This document shows, in pieces, positions 52,711-61,990 of a stretch of 64,000 bases of DNA (positions within the stretch are counted from its first letter, which is position 1; every line of letters begins with the position of its first letter). A program made the position numbers and the translations under genes. Below the pieces are notes generated by a model. That model worked only from the letters and a program-made list of their open reading frames with translations. It was not told the origin of the DNA and did not search any database. This DNA comes from Pseudomonas graminis (GTDB taxonomy: Bacteria > Pseudomonadota > Gammaproteobacteria > Pseudomonadales > Pseudomonadaceae), in the NCBI RefSeq assembly GCF_001705435.1, contig NZ_MDEN01000068.1, positions 62,001-126,000 on the forward strand, given 5' to 3'.

Positions 52711-55449
52711 TTAGAAGTGGTACGTGGCCCGCGCAAAAAGCGTGCGGCCCAGTGGATCGGCGTAACGAGGGTCATAGCCGGACTGGAAGTTGTAGGCCTG
52801 GTTGGTGAACGGCGGGTCGCGGTCGAACAGGTTGCGCACGCCGGCATCGACGTCCAGCACCTTCTCGAAGGTGTGGCCCACCGACAGGTCCCACAGCGAG
52901 TACGACGGCACGGTACCGTTGGTGCTGCGGTCGTAGTCGTTGTAGCCGCTGGTGAAGCGGTTGGTCAGGGAGGCACGGCTGTCGCCGAGGGTCCAGCTGC
53001 CAATCAACACGTGTTTCCAGCGCGCGATCACGCCATCACCCTGGAAGTCGCCGACCTTGTCGGTGTACGGACCGTCGATGATGTTCTGGAAGTCGTAGCG
53101 GTTGACGTAGGTCCCGGTCAGCCCCAGGCCGAACTGGCCATAAGGCGTGTTCGGGAAGCGGTAGTCCAGGGTCACGTCGACCCCGTTGGTCTTGACGATC
53201 CCCAGGTTGGAGTTGCCGGTGACGATGTTGGCGATGGAGCCGTCGGCGTTGCGGATGATGCGGTCGCCGTACAGGTCCGATTGGTCGAACACGGTGGATT
53301 CAGGAAACGACTGGATCTGGTTGGAGATGTGAATCCACCAGAAATCCAGGCCCATGGAGAGGTTGTTCATCGGCTGATAAACGAAGCCCAACGTCACGTT
53401 GCGGGCTTTCTCCGGGGACAGGCTCGCGTTGCCGCCGCTGCGGTTGAGGAACTGCTGATTACAGTCACGCCCGGCCTGACCGCCCGGTTGCACGGTACCG
53501 CCGGCGCAAAGGGTCGGATCATCGTAGTAGCCCTGGCTGTAGGCAAGGCTTTGCGGGGCATACAGCTCATACAACGACGGCGCACGGAAGCCTTCACTGT
53601 ACGCGCCGCGCATGACCAGCTCTTTGAACGGCTGGAAGCGGAACGAGTATTTCGGGTTGGTGGTGCTGCCGAAGTCGCTGTATTTGTCGTGGCGCACGGC
53701 AGCGGTCAGTTCGAGGCTGTCGATGACGGGGACGTTCAGCTCGGCGTATTCGGCCTTGACGCTGCGATCGCCGGACACCGAACCGGCCGAGTCCAGGCCC
53801 AGGCTGTCGATGTCGTCGACGAAGTCCTCGTAGTTCTGATGCAGCTTTTCCTTGCGGTATTCGCCGCCCAGCGCCAGACCGGATTCCCCGGCGCCGAACC
53901 AGTTACCGATCTCGCGACTGATACGTCCGTCCACGCCATAAACGCGGCCAACGGCGGTGGAGTATTCGCCGTGGTACGCCGCGTCGTCGATGTACTGCTG
54001 TCCTGCCGCCGATTGCGCGCCGAACGGGTTGAGCAGGCCGCTGGCCAGGCCCGCTTTGAGGGCGGCGTCGCTGGCGTAACCCGATGTCACGCTGGACACG
54101 ACCTTGCTCTGGTTGTAGTTGGCGCCCAGGTTGTAATCCCAGCCGCCGACGGTGCCGTCGAAGGTCAGCAACAGGCGCTGGTTGGTGTTCTGGTCCTTGC
54201 TGCCACGGGGGCCCGCGGCGGTCTCACGCCAGGCGGTGTCCACCGGTTGGGTCGGGTCGAGGGCGAAGTTGTTCGGGCCGGGGGTGATGCCGTTGCCCGG
54301 GTAGTAGGGCGAAGACGGGTCGATGCTCAGGCCGGTCAACGGCGCCGGGCCGATGCTGGTGGCGTTGTTGTTGCGGGCAAAGAAGTATTCGAGGCTGACG
54401 TTGTGGTCTTCGGCCAGCTTGCCGGTGGCGCGACCGAAGAACGAGGTCTTCTCGGTCTGCGGCACCAGGTCGATGTAATCGCGGGTGCTGAACCGGCACA
54501 GCCCGTTCACGCTGACCAGGCCCGGTCCGGCGCAGTTGGGCGCGAGGGGGTTGGTGCTGTTGTTGCCTTGGTAGTAGTTGCCGGGATAAGCGGTGCCGGA
54601 GGTCTGGTTGAGGCCGCGGCCCGGGACGTAATCCTTGTCGAACGAACGGTCGTTGGCGTCGAGGTTCTGCTGCTTGTTGTAGTTGAACACGCCCATGACG
54701 TTGAAGCGGTCTTCGTCCAGATCGCCGAAACCCCAGCTGGCGCTGACGTCTTTGCTGGCGCCGCCACCGCTGGCGGTCGGGGTGTCGCCGCCGAGGCTCA
54801 GGGTGCCGTCGGTCAGGGATTTCTTGGTGATGAAGTTGATCACGCCGCCGATGGCGTCGGTGCCGTACAGCGCCGAGGCACCGTCGCGCAGCACTTCGAT
54901 GCGGTCGATGGCGGCGAACGGAATCATGTTCAGGTCGATGGCGCTGCCGTTGGGAGTGCCAACGCCGGACAAGGCGTTGTTGGCCAGACGACGCCCGTTG
55001 AGCAGGATGAGCGTTTTGTTGGCGCCGATGCCGCGCATGTCGGCATAGGAAGCGCCGCCGGTGGAGGCGCCAACCGAGCCTGCGCTGTTCATCATCGACT
55101 GGCTGCCGGTGATGCGCTGGACCATCTGTTCGGTGGTGGTCACGCCCTGTTTCTTCAGCTCGTCGGCACGCAGGATGGTCACCGGCACGGCGGTTTCCGC
55201 GTCGGCCCGGCGCACGGCCGAACCGGTCACTTCCACCCGTTTGAGCTGGGTGGTCGCCGGCGCAGCAGCCACCGCCGCCGCGGGGACAGCGGCTTCACTG
55301 CCAGGTGCGGCATCGGCGGCGCTGTCCGTGCTGTCGGCGCCATAGGCCGGGCTCATGCCGACCGCCAGTGCGCAGATCAGCGCACGGGGGTGGCGTTGTA
55401 CGGCAACAACAAGGGGCTTGAGGGTAAAACCGGGAAAGCTCATCAGCAT
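52711..55449 (-). CDS. TonB-dependent outer-membrane receptor
   Basis: A 912-residue outer-membrane receptor. Seen: signal peptide ending AYGAD near residue 38, a candidate TonB box around KRVEVTGSAVRR, plug domain with GIGANKTLILLNGRRLANNALSG and ALYGTDAIGGVINFITKK, a long beta-barrel, and terminal Phe in FARATYHF. It has the NNxxLSG-type plug of the large non-siderophore receptors seen in Xanthomonas and Caulobacter, so the ligand is probably a peptide or carbohydrate and not a ferric siderophore. It lies between exbD and yejA on the same strand. Confidence 0.9.
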   Translation of the reverse strand: MLMSFPGFTLKPLVVAVQRHPRALICALAVGMSPAYGADSTDSAADAAPGSEAAVPAAAVAAAPATTQLKRVEVTGSAVRRADAETAVPVTILRADELKKQGVTTTEQMVQRITGSQSMMNSAGSVGASTGGASYADMRGIGANKTLILLNGRRLANNALSGVGTPNGSAIDLNMIPFAAIDRIEVLRDGASALYGTDAIGGVINFITKKSLTDGTLSLGGDTPTASGGGASKDVSASWGFGDLDEDRFNVMGVFNYNKQQNLDANDRSFDKDYVPGRGLNQTSGTAYPGNYYQGNNSTNPLAPNCAGPGLVSVNGLCRFSTRDYIDLVPQTEKTSFFGRATGKLAEDHNVSLEYFFARNNNATSIGPAPLTGLSIDPSSPYYPGNGITPGPNNFALDPTQPVDTAWRETAAGPRGSKDQNTNQRLLLTFDGTVGGWDYNLGANYNQSKVVSSVTSGYASDAALKAGLASGLLNPFGAQSAAGQQYIDDAAYHGEYSTAVGRVYGVDGRISREIGNWFGAGESGLALGGEYRKEKLHQNYEDFVDDIDSLGLDSAGSVSGDRSVKAEYAELNVPVIDSLELTAAVRHDKYSDFGSTTNPKYSFRFQPFKELVMRGAYSEGFRAPSLYELYAPQSLAYSQGYYDDPTLCAGGTVQPGGQAGRDCNQQFLNRSGGNASLSPEKARNVTLGFVYQPMNNLSMGLDFWWIHISNQIQSFPESTVFDQSDLYGDRIIRNADGSIANIVTGNSNLGIVKTNGVDVTLDYRFPNTPYGQFGLGLTGTYVNRYDFQNIIDGPYTDKVGDFQGDGVIARWKHVLIGSWTLGDSRASLTNRFTSGYNDYDRSTNGTVPSYSLWDLSVGHTFEKVLDVDAGVRNLFDRDPPFTNQAYNFQSGYDPRYADPLGRTLFARATYHF

Positions 55450-55666
55450 GGTAGTTTCCGACTTATTCCAGATGTTATTGAAATGGCCTTGTGAGCCCTC
55501 GTTGCTCCGACACGGTGATGGCGGTCGGGAATTTCCTTATTTCAAACAAGCCGCTCCCCTCCGGGGCAAAAACCCGGACGGCGGTGAATCGGGAGTAGGG
55601 TGCGCAGGGCCGCAGCGGGGTGCGGCGCCTGCTTCAGGTGCAGATCAGGTGCGGGTCCTGTGTCGA

Positions 55667-56068
55667 TCATTTGGACGTCATCACTGAAATCCTGGTGATG
55701 CCCGAGCGCTCGATCGACGCCATCGCCTTGGCCACCTGGCCGTAGTTGACGTTGGTGTCGGCCTGCAATTGCACGCGCACCTCCGGGTCCTTGGCCTTGA
55801 CGTCCTTGAGGCTGAGCTCCAGGGATTCCGGCGCGACTTCGGATTTGGCCAGGTAGAACTTGCCGTCCTGATCGACGCTGACCACCACCGGGTCTTTCTT
55901 GTCGGCGGCGGCGACTGCGTCGGTTTTCGGCAGGTTGACCTTGATCGCGTTGGTCATCAGCGGCGCGGTGACGATGAACACCACCAGCAGCACGAGCATC
56001 ACGTCCACCAGGGGCGTGACGTTCATTTCGCTGAGCACTTCATCGCTGTCTTGGGTGGAGAACGACAT
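55667..56068 (-). CDS. exbD: Biopolymer transport protein ExbD
   Basis: A 133-residue inner-membrane protein with a single N-terminal helix VDVMLVLLVVFIVTAPLM that carries the essential Asp (NVTPLVDVMLVLL), and a periplasmic C-terminal domain. It forms the proton-driven motor with ExbB and TonB. Its start overlaps the exbB stop. This is an accessory copy dedicated to the neighbouring receptor, judged from position. Confidence 0.93.
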   Translation of the reverse strand: MSFSTQDSDEVLSEMNVTPLVDVMLVLLVVFIVTAPLMTNAIKVNLPKTDAVAAADKKDPVVVSVDQDGKFYLAKSEVAPESLELSLKDVKAKDPEVRVQLQADTNVNYGQVAKAMASIERSGITRISVMTSK

Positions 56069-56775
56069 CAGCTCGCCTCCCGCACAGTCTGGCTGTGCTT
56101 GCTGGCGATGGCCTGACGGTTGATGGCGAAGGCGCTGCGCTGGGCGAGGGCGTCGAAGTCGTGGGCGAAGTCATCCATGTCGGCGACGGCGAGCTTGAGA
56201 CGGCGCAGGAAGAAGTTGTAGATCAGCACTGCCGGGACCGCGACGGCGATGCCGACACCGGTGGCAATCAGGGCGTGACCGATGGGGCCGGCCACGGTTT
56301 CCAGGCTCGCCGAACCGCTGGCGCCGATGCTTTGCAGCGCTTCCATGATGCCCCAGACCGTACCGAACAGGCCGATGAACGGCGCCGTGCTGCCGATACT
56401 GGCGAGGATGGCCTGACCGGCTTCCAGGGCCCGGCGTTCTTTCTGGATCTGCTGGCGCAGGTTGCGCTCCAGCCGGTCGGAGCGGTTGATGGTGTGGGCG
56501 AGCTGCTGGGTGTTGCGCGGCGTGTCGTCCACCGCCATGGCTTCGAAACCGCTGTTGGCGATCCGCGCCAGTGAGCCCGGGTATTGACTGGAGTGCTCGG
56601 CGGCGGTGAGCAGATCCGGCGCTGCCCAGAACGCTTTGGCGAACTGTTTGTTTTGGGTCTTCAAGCGTACGTACTGTGCGGATTTGATCAGCAACAGTCC
56701 CCAGCTCAGCACCGAAAACACCACCAGCGCCCAGAGCACGCCGGGGACAATCATCGAAGAGATCGATTCGTTCAT
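56068..56775 (-). CDS. exbB: Biopolymer transport protein ExbB
   Basis: A 235-residue MotA/TolQ/ExbB-family inner-membrane proton channel. Seen: N-terminal helix VPGVLWALVVFSVLSWGLLLI, and the conserved block ILASIGSTAPFIGLFGTVWGIMEALQ followed by GHALIATGVGIAVAVPAVLIYN. It starts 52 bases after tonB and overlaps exbD by one base, so tonB-exbB-exbD is one transcription unit. Confidence 0.94.
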   Translation of the reverse strand: MNESISSMIVPGVLWALVVFSVLSWGLLLIKSAQYVRLKTQNKQFAKAFWAAPDLLTAAEHSSQYPGSLARIANSGFEAMAVDDTPRNTQQLAHTINRSDRLERNLRQQIQKERRALEAGQAILASIGSTAPFIGLFGTVWGIMEALQSIGASGSASLETVAGPIGHALIATGVGIAVAVPAVLIYNFFLRRLKLAVADMDDFAHDFDALAQRSAFAINRQAIASKHSQTVREAS

Positions 56776-56827
56776 GGTTACACCTCACCCGCTATATAAA
56801 GAGTTGTTGTTGATGGGCTGACCGGGT

Positions 56828-57682
56828 TCATTCGGGCAGCTTGAAGTCGATGGTTTGCGTCGCGAAGCCTTCGATCGGGGTGTCGCCGCGCTTGGCCGGA
56901 ATAAACTTCCAGTTGCGCACCGTTTCCACCGCCGCATCGTCCAGCACCTGCTTGCCGCTGGATTTGGTCACCTCCACCGTGCCGGCGCGGCCGTTGGGCA
57001 GCACCTTGATGCGCAGGATCACGCGGCCTTCCATGCCTTTGCGCAGCGCCGCACCGGGGTATTCCGGTGGCGGGTTGCCCAGGCTGGCGAGCCCGGAAAT
57101 CGCGGCCGATTCCTTGACCGGTGCCGCCGGTGCAGGCGCCGGGGCAGGGGGGGCAGGCGAAGGTGACGGGGCGGCCGGCGCAGGCGGGCTCGGCGCAGCG
57201 GGTGCTGGCGGTGCGGGCGGCGTTGGCTTTTTCACCGGTTCGGGTTTCTTCACCGGCTTGGGCTTCTCGACCTTCGGTTTCTCGACGGGCTTCTCCACCG
57301 GTTTCGGCGGCGGCTTGACCGCGTCGGGGTCCTCGACCGGTTGCTCCGGTTCGGGAGGCGGCGGAGGCGGTGGCGGCTCGGGCGGAGGCGGCGGGGGTGG
57401 CTCAGGTGGCGTTTGGGGCGTTGGCGGTGTCGGGCTGGTCAATTCGACGGTCATCTCGGGCACTTGCGGCGCAACTTCCGGGACGTCGGCTTTAGCGGTC
57501 TGCATATACCACCAGAGGGCGCCGTGAATAAGGACCGAGGCGGCAATCAATATCAACACGTGCGTGCGGCTTAGTTCACCCGGGCGCGATGTGTTTTCCT
57601 TGAAAGGAATACGCGGCCAGGCCATGGACAGTTCGTCCGGTGCCGGGTCAGGTATGGCTTTCGTTTTTACCGCGTCATTCAT
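56828..57682 (-). CDS. tonB: TonB energy transducer
   Basis: A 284-residue TonB protein. Seen: one N-terminal membrane helix THVLILIAASVLIHGALWW preceded by a cytoplasmic tail of about 40 residues; a very long Pro-rich periplasmic spacer (about 80-200) with Pro/Glu, Lys-Pro and Ala-Pro blocks; and the C-terminal domain PPPEYPGAALRKGMEGRVILR ending TIDFKLPE. Start at ATG 57682, with GGGAG upstream; the longer frame to 57802 is rejected. First gene of the tonB-exbBD-receptor-yej cluster. Confidence 0.93.
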   Translation of the reverse strand: MNDAVKTKAIPDPAPDELSMAWPRIPFKENTSRPGELSRTHVLILIAASVLIHGALWWYMQTAKADVPEVAPQVPEMTVELTSPTPPTPQTPPEPPPPPPPEPPPPPPPPEPEQPVEDPDAVKPPPKPVEKPVEKPKVEKPKPVKKPEPVKKPTPPAPPAPAAPSPPAPAAPSPSPAPPAPAPAPAAPVKESAAISGLASLGNPPPEYPGAALRKGMEGRVILRIKVLPNGRAGTVEVTKSSGKQVLDDAAVETVRNWKFIPAKRGDTPIEGFATQTIDFKLPE

Positions 57683-57721
57683 TAAAGCTCCCTCGGGTTG
57701 TTGAAGGGCAATAAGGGTCCG

Positions 57722-57745
57722 TTCAAACAAGTTGCCGTGTTTGAA
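57722..57745. promoter_or_regulatory. 24-bp dyad upstream of tonB
   Basis: Inverted repeat TTCAAAC (57722-57728) and GTTTGAA (57739-57745), 40-63 bases before the tonB start. It could be an operator for control of the import cluster or an RNA hairpin. No regulator gene is adjacent. Confidence 0.45.
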
Positions 57746-58878
57746 GTTGACGTCCGTGCTGTCGGATGCACGAGGCCTGGGAAAGCAGGTCTTTAAGAAC
57801 ACTGCTTTTATAAGTACTGTTGCAGCGTGGGCTATGGAGAAGACATTGAGTTTCCCTGATTTCTTGTTGAGTACGAAGACGTACGTCTTTATTTCAGAAT
57901 GACTACCTAACGATCATCGCTATTGCAACCGCTATGCCAGCGCAGGGCTCTAGCGCGGCATTTATGGCCCGGGGCGGGGCGATGTCGCATTCCTGTAACT
58001 TTTTAGCGAATTTCATTTGATCGGGCTCCGTTCACGTTATGGAGGCAGGGACAGTTACCTGAATAGGGGGCGAACCTATTCATTCAGGTTCACCGCGTGG
58101 TTGCGCGTTGACCTGTTCCGGTTGAATCAGAAGTGCAATGCACCAAACGTGATTAAGTAGGTGCAAGTTGGTGCGTGAGTGTTCAAGTGATCATTGGGTG
58201 TTTCCTGAAAGTGTGACTTATCGGTCAGGGGGTGGAGAGTCGTTATCGTTGTCGTGCACTGACTAAAAATGATCAGTGATGCCTTTTAGTGTGTGCAGAT
58301 CAACAGCGAGCAATCGAGCGGGTAATTCAAAACGTTATGGGAGCAGGCGCGCCTGTCCCGAATTGGAACAATAAAAAGTGGCTACTGAATCGCTATAAGA
58401 GCGGCAGCCGTTGAAACGAAATAAAGGTGAGGCACTGCAGCGCACTGGCGCTGGGTTTCAGCCGGAGCGCTGAAGGGAGATGGGGCGGATGGCAGGCTCG
58501 CTGACGGAGGCGTGCAGCGGATAAGGCGAGGCGCGGCGTGGGCGGATCGGGTGTGAGGGGCGCATGTCTGGCACGAATCGAATTCCTTATCGACGGACGC
58601 CAGACTTCTGGTCGGCGTCCTGCACTGTTTCGGACGGGGTAATGTCCGGTTTCTGCCCGTGGGTGCGGGGTGCGCACCGTTTGGCAGCGTAGACTCGCGG
58701 CAGCCGGGGCTGGACGCGAAGCGTTTCGTGGTACTGACGTTCCACAAGAGAAACACTAGAAAGAAGTGTGCCAAAACGTGTCCGGTTGTAACATTTTTGA
58801 CGCAGTGTCGTTTTTCCGTGGCGTTCGGCCTTTCTGGTATGCGCCTGTACCCGGTGCCACTACCTTTGGAGCGCATCA
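57746..58878. other. Long non-coding gap between tonB and the DUF2817 gene
   Basis: About 1.1 kb with no convincing gene, unusual for this dense window. The stretch 57820-58400 is AT-richer than its surroundings. It contains an imperfect inverted repeat around 58057-58088 (CCTGAATAGG...CCTATTCATTCAGG) and GCACCAA/TTGGTGC arms at 58140-58146 and 58168-58174. It lies between divergent genes and presumably holds both promoters. A 165-codon frame on the minus strand (58382-58879) has composition unlike a real protein and is rejected. Confidence 0.6.
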
Positions 58879-59994
58879 ATGAGCCACCTTTTTCCTGATC
58901 GTCCGGGTTATCGCCTGCTTCGCGAACGCTTCATGGCGGCAGCCACGGCCGCTGGCGCACGATTGAGCGAATACGTCCACCCGCTGACGGGGCCGTTTGG
59001 CGAGACGCTGGCCACGGATGTCGCCTGGCTCGGCGACCCGGGTGCGCAGCGGGTGTTGGTGGCGTTGAGTGGCACCCATGGCGTCGAGGGCTATTACGGT
59101 TCCGATTGCCAGAGCCGCTGGCTCGAGGCTGTTGACCCACGCTCGTTGCCCGAGGGCGTGGCGATCCTGATGATTCACCTGATCAACCCCTGGGGCACGG
59201 CGTGGATGCGCCGGGTCAATGAGGACAACCTCGATCAGAACCGCAACTACCTCGACTTCAGCCGGTCATTACCGGACAACCGCGACTACGCCGACGTCCA
59301 CGCTATCTATGCCTGCGATCAGTTGCGCGGGCCCCGGCGGGATCAGGCTGACGCGTTGTTTCAGGCAGCAATCGACGTGCGGGGTTGGGCAGGGCTGATG
59401 TCGGTGGTGGAGGCGGGGCAATACGCATTCCCCGATGGCCTGTTCTTCGGCGGCCGCGAGCCGAGCTGGTCCAATCGCACGCTGCGCAGCATCGTCGGGC
59501 AGTATTTGCAGGACGCCGAGGTGGTGACCTGTTTTGACCTGCACACCGGCGCCGGTGCTTACGGTCATCCGATGCTGATGAGTATCGTTGAATCAGCCTA
59601 CCCGGCGCTGGAGGACGCGAAAGCGTTATTCGGGCCGTGGCTGTTCACGCTGATCACCGGCGCGCATCGGGTCAGCGACACCGGCGTGGCGGCGACCTCC
59701 ACCGGCTACACCTCGCAGATGCTCCTCGACGCGCTGCCGGGGGTGCACCTGATGCCGTTTGTCATTGAATGCGGCACGTACCCGGGGGCGGCAGTGCATG
59801 GGCATTTGCGTGATGATCACTGGCTGCACCTGCACGGCGACCCGCTGGACGAAACCGGGCGGCGGATCAAGCAAGGGCTGCTGGAGCAGTTCTATCCGGC
59901 GGACCCGGACTGGCAGGAAGTGGCTTGGGTCAGGACGCGGCAGGTATGGGACCGGGCGCTGGCGGCGTTGCCGGCGATTCGTGCAACCCGATAA
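58879..59994 (+). CDS. DUF2817 family zinc carboxypeptidase-like hydrolase
   Basis: A 371-residue soluble protein of the DUF2817 family, related in fold to M14 zinc carboxypeptidases and aminoacylases. Seen: zinc-ligand motif ALSGTHGVEGYYG (His-x-x-Glu), NPWGTAWMRRVNEDNLDQNRN, third ligand in CFDLHTGAGAYG, and FVIECGTYPG near the C-terminus with the probable catalytic Glu. GGAG precedes the ATG. No signal peptide, so cytoplasmic. It is divergent from the tonB-yej import cluster; it could process an imported peptide conjugate, but this is inference from position only. Confidence 0.85.
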   Translation: MSHLFPDRPGYRLLRERFMAAATAAGARLSEYVHPLTGPFGETLATDVAWLGDPGAQRVLVALSGTHGVEGYYGSDCQSRWLEAVDPRSLPEGVAILMIHLINPWGTAWMRRVNEDNLDQNRNYLDFSRSLPDNRDYADVHAIYACDQLRGPRRDQADALFQAAIDVRGWAGLMSVVEAGQYAFPDGLFFGGREPSWSNRTLRSIVGQYLQDAEVVTCFDLHTGAGAYGHPMLMSIVESAYPALEDAKALFGPWLFTLITGAHRVSDTGVAATSTGYTSQMLLDALPGVHLMPFVIECGTYPGAAVHGHLRDDHWLHLHGDPLDETGRRIKQGLLEQFYPADPDWQEVAWVRTRQVWDRALAALPAIRATR

Positions 59995-60062
59995 TGGATC
60001 GAGCGCGGAGGGAGGACTCCGGTTTTCCAGAGAACGCGCTATCTCGCAGCGAACAGTGTCCG

Positions 60063-60905
60063 TTAACCCACCAGCAGCCGCTGCGCCAGCGCTGGCAACA
60101 GCACCTCGCACGACGCTTCTATCTTGAGATCCAGCAGATCATCCGCCCGGGTTTTGCCCAGGTTGATGGCGATCAGCGGTTTGCCCTGATCGCTGATGGC
60201 GCGGCACAGGCGAAACGCCGAAAACGCCATTAAGGATGAGCCCACGACCAGCAGGCCCTGGGCTTCTTCCACCCGCTGCATGGCCTTGGCTGCAGTAGGC
60301 GGCGCGACGTTTTCACCGAAAAACACCACGTCAGGTTTCATTCGCTCGCCGCCGCAATGGGGGCAGTGGGGCACCTGGAAGCGCTCTTCGAACGCCGGGT
60401 CGAGCAGGGTATCGCCATCGGGCGCCTGCACCGCATCGACGCCCGCCAGGTAGGGATTTTGTTCAACGAGGGTCAACTGAATGATGTCGCGCTCGGTGCG
60501 CTGGCGGCAGTCCAGGCACAGCACCCAATGCAGGCTGCCGTGCAACTCCACCCCATCATGGCTGCCGGCCTGATCGTGCAAGGTGTCGACGTTCTGAGTG
60601 ATCACGCCGCTGATGAGGTCGTGCTGCTGCAAGCGCGCAATCGCTTCGTGGGCGGCGTTGGGTTGCGCGGCGCGAACGCGGGGCCAGCCGAGCATCGCCC
60701 GGGCCCAGTAACGCCGCCGGGCCTCGGGTGCATTGAGGAATTCCTGAAACATCATCGGCTGCCGACCCCGGCGCACGCCTTCGCTGTCGCGGTAATCCGG
60801 GATTCCGGAGGAGGTGCTGATCCCGGCGCCGGTCAGGACGACGAACGAGCGGTCGTGCATCCAGTGCAGCAGGGTATCGACGTGGGTGTCAGGTCCATCA
60901 GGCAT
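60063..60905 (-). CDS. Sir2-family NAD-dependent protein deacetylase
   Basis: A 280-residue sirtuin. Seen: NAD-binding GAGISTSSGIPDYR (about 26-39), QNVDTLH, catalytic His in VELHGSLHWVLC, and four zinc Cys in CLDC and CPHC. These features fit an NAD-dependent lysine deacylase; the class and substrate range cannot be told. No signal peptide. REP clusters lie just upstream. It is convergent with the DUF2817 gene. Confidence 0.93.
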   Translation of the reverse strand: MPDGPDTHVDTLLHWMHDRSFVVLTGAGISTSSGIPDYRDSEGVRRGRQPMMFQEFLNAPEARRRYWARAMLGWPRVRAAQPNAAHEAIARLQQHDLISGVITQNVDTLHDQAGSHDGVELHGSLHWVLCLDCRQRTERDIIQLTLVEQNPYLAGVDAVQAPDGDTLLDPAFEERFQVPHCPHCGGERMKPDVVFFGENVAPPTAAKAMQRVEEAQGLLVVGSSLMAFSAFRLCRAISDQGKPLIAINLGKTRADDLLDLKIEASCEVLLPALAQRLLVG

Positions 60906-60940
60906 GCACAGGTCCTCTTGATCGGCTGTGCGCTGATACT

Positions 60941-61132
60941 AGTAGGACCGGCTCCGTGCGGGAAGGGGCCCCAGTGAGCACCTTCAATTCTGCAGCGTGA
61001 CGCCTGACGTCTTCCCGGCTGAAGCCAGTCCTACAGGTTGACCGCGTTGTGTCAGTCGGACCACTGCAAATCTCCGGTGGCGCCGCGGTCAATTTGTAGG
61101 ACCGGCTTCAGCCGGGAAGGGGCCGGTGCGAG
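60941..61132. repeat. Cluster of REP sequences
   Basis: GTAGGACCGGCTCCGTGCGGGAAGG at 60942, CTTCCCGGCTGAAGCCAGTCC at 61013 and GTAGGACCGGCTTCAGCCGGG at 61096, in alternating orientation between the sirtuin and HDOD genes. Confidence 0.85.
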
Positions 61133-61165
61133 CACTATCAATCTCGAACCCGGCCCTGACCGTAC

Positions 61166-61990
61166 CTAACTCAACAACTCCGCAAACGCCTTGTCATCCT
61201 CCAGCACCTTCGGCAGGGCGGCGAACAGGGCATCCAGGTCAATCCCGTCCAGCAACGGCCCGTCGACTTCCTGCCTGGCCTGCGCGGTGGCGCCGCCGTG
61301 ATTCTCCAGCGCGGCAGAAAGGGTCAATGCCTGAGCCACGATCCGGGGCTGGGTCGCATCCCCCGGCGCCTGCATGGGCCGCGCCTGATAGGCGATGGCG
61401 TTCTGGATGACCTCCGGCAATCCCCAGCGCCGGGCCAGTTCCGCGCCGACTTCCGGGTAACCAAAACCCAGCTGCAACGTTTCAATCGCCGCGCGGCCGG
61501 TCGTCCCGGTCTTGGTCACGCTGTTGATGCGCTCGGCAACGGCGGGCGCGCCGGTCTGGATCAGCAGTTCGCCGATGTCGTGCATGACCCCGCAGGTGAA
61601 GGCGATTTCCGCATCGGCGCCGGACTGTTTCGCCAGCAAACGGCAGATCCCCGCCACCTGAAAACTCTTCAGCCAGAAGCCCTTCAGATCAAAACTCGGG
61701 CCTGCCTTGAACGCGCCGGTCACCGCCGACGCCAGCACCAGCGTGCGCAGAGTGTTGAAGCCCAGGCGCATGGCCGCGTCCTCGATGCTCGACGACTCCC
61801 GCGCCCCGCGAAAGCGCGCGGAGTTGGCCAGCCGCAGAATCTTCGCCGCGATCACCGGGTCCTTTTCGATGTTGCCGGCAATGCTGCCCAGGTCCGACGA
61901 CGGGCTGTCGAACTGTTTGATCAGGTCCTGCGCCACCTTGGGAATGCTGGGAAGACTGCTCAAATCGGCGAACAATTGATCGATACCCAT
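61166..61990 (-). CDS. HDOD domain signalling protein
   Basis: A 274-residue protein with one HDOD domain, a catalytically degenerate relative of HD-GYP. Seen: LPSIPKVAQDLIKQF, DPVIAAKILRLANSARF, IEDAAMRLGFNTLRTLVLASAV, and the HD-like GVMHDIGELLI. HDOD proteins act in signalling, motility and regulation of other enzymes without hydrolysing c-di-GMP. ATG at 61990 has AGGAG nine bases before it. It is divergent from ilvE across about 280 bases. Confidence 0.88.
   Translation of the reverse strand: MGIDQLFADLSSLPSIPKVAQDLIKQFDSPSSDLGSIAGNIEKDPVIAAKILRLANSARFRGARESSSIEDAAMRLGFNTLRTLVLASAVTGAFKAGPSFDLKGFWLKSFQVAGICRLLAKQSGADAEIAFTCGVMHDIGELLIQTGAPAVAERINSVTKTGTTGRAAIETLQLGFGYPEVGAELARRWGLPEVIQNAIAYQARPMQAPGDATQPRIVAQALTLSAALENHGGATAQARQEVDGPLLDGIDLDALFAALPKVLEDDKAFAELLS

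Noticed and set aside
52666..55494. A 942-codon open frame on the plus strand opposite the TonB-dependent receptor gene
   Set aside because: The receptor on the minus strand shows clear family motifs and a signal peptide. The plus-strand translation is a Val/Gly/Ala-rich shadow produced by GC-rich codons.
58382..58879. A 165-codon minus-strand frame upstream of the DUF2817 gene
   Set aside because: Low-complexity, Pro/Arg/Ser-rich translation without a ribosome binding site or family resemblance, lying across the expected promoter region.
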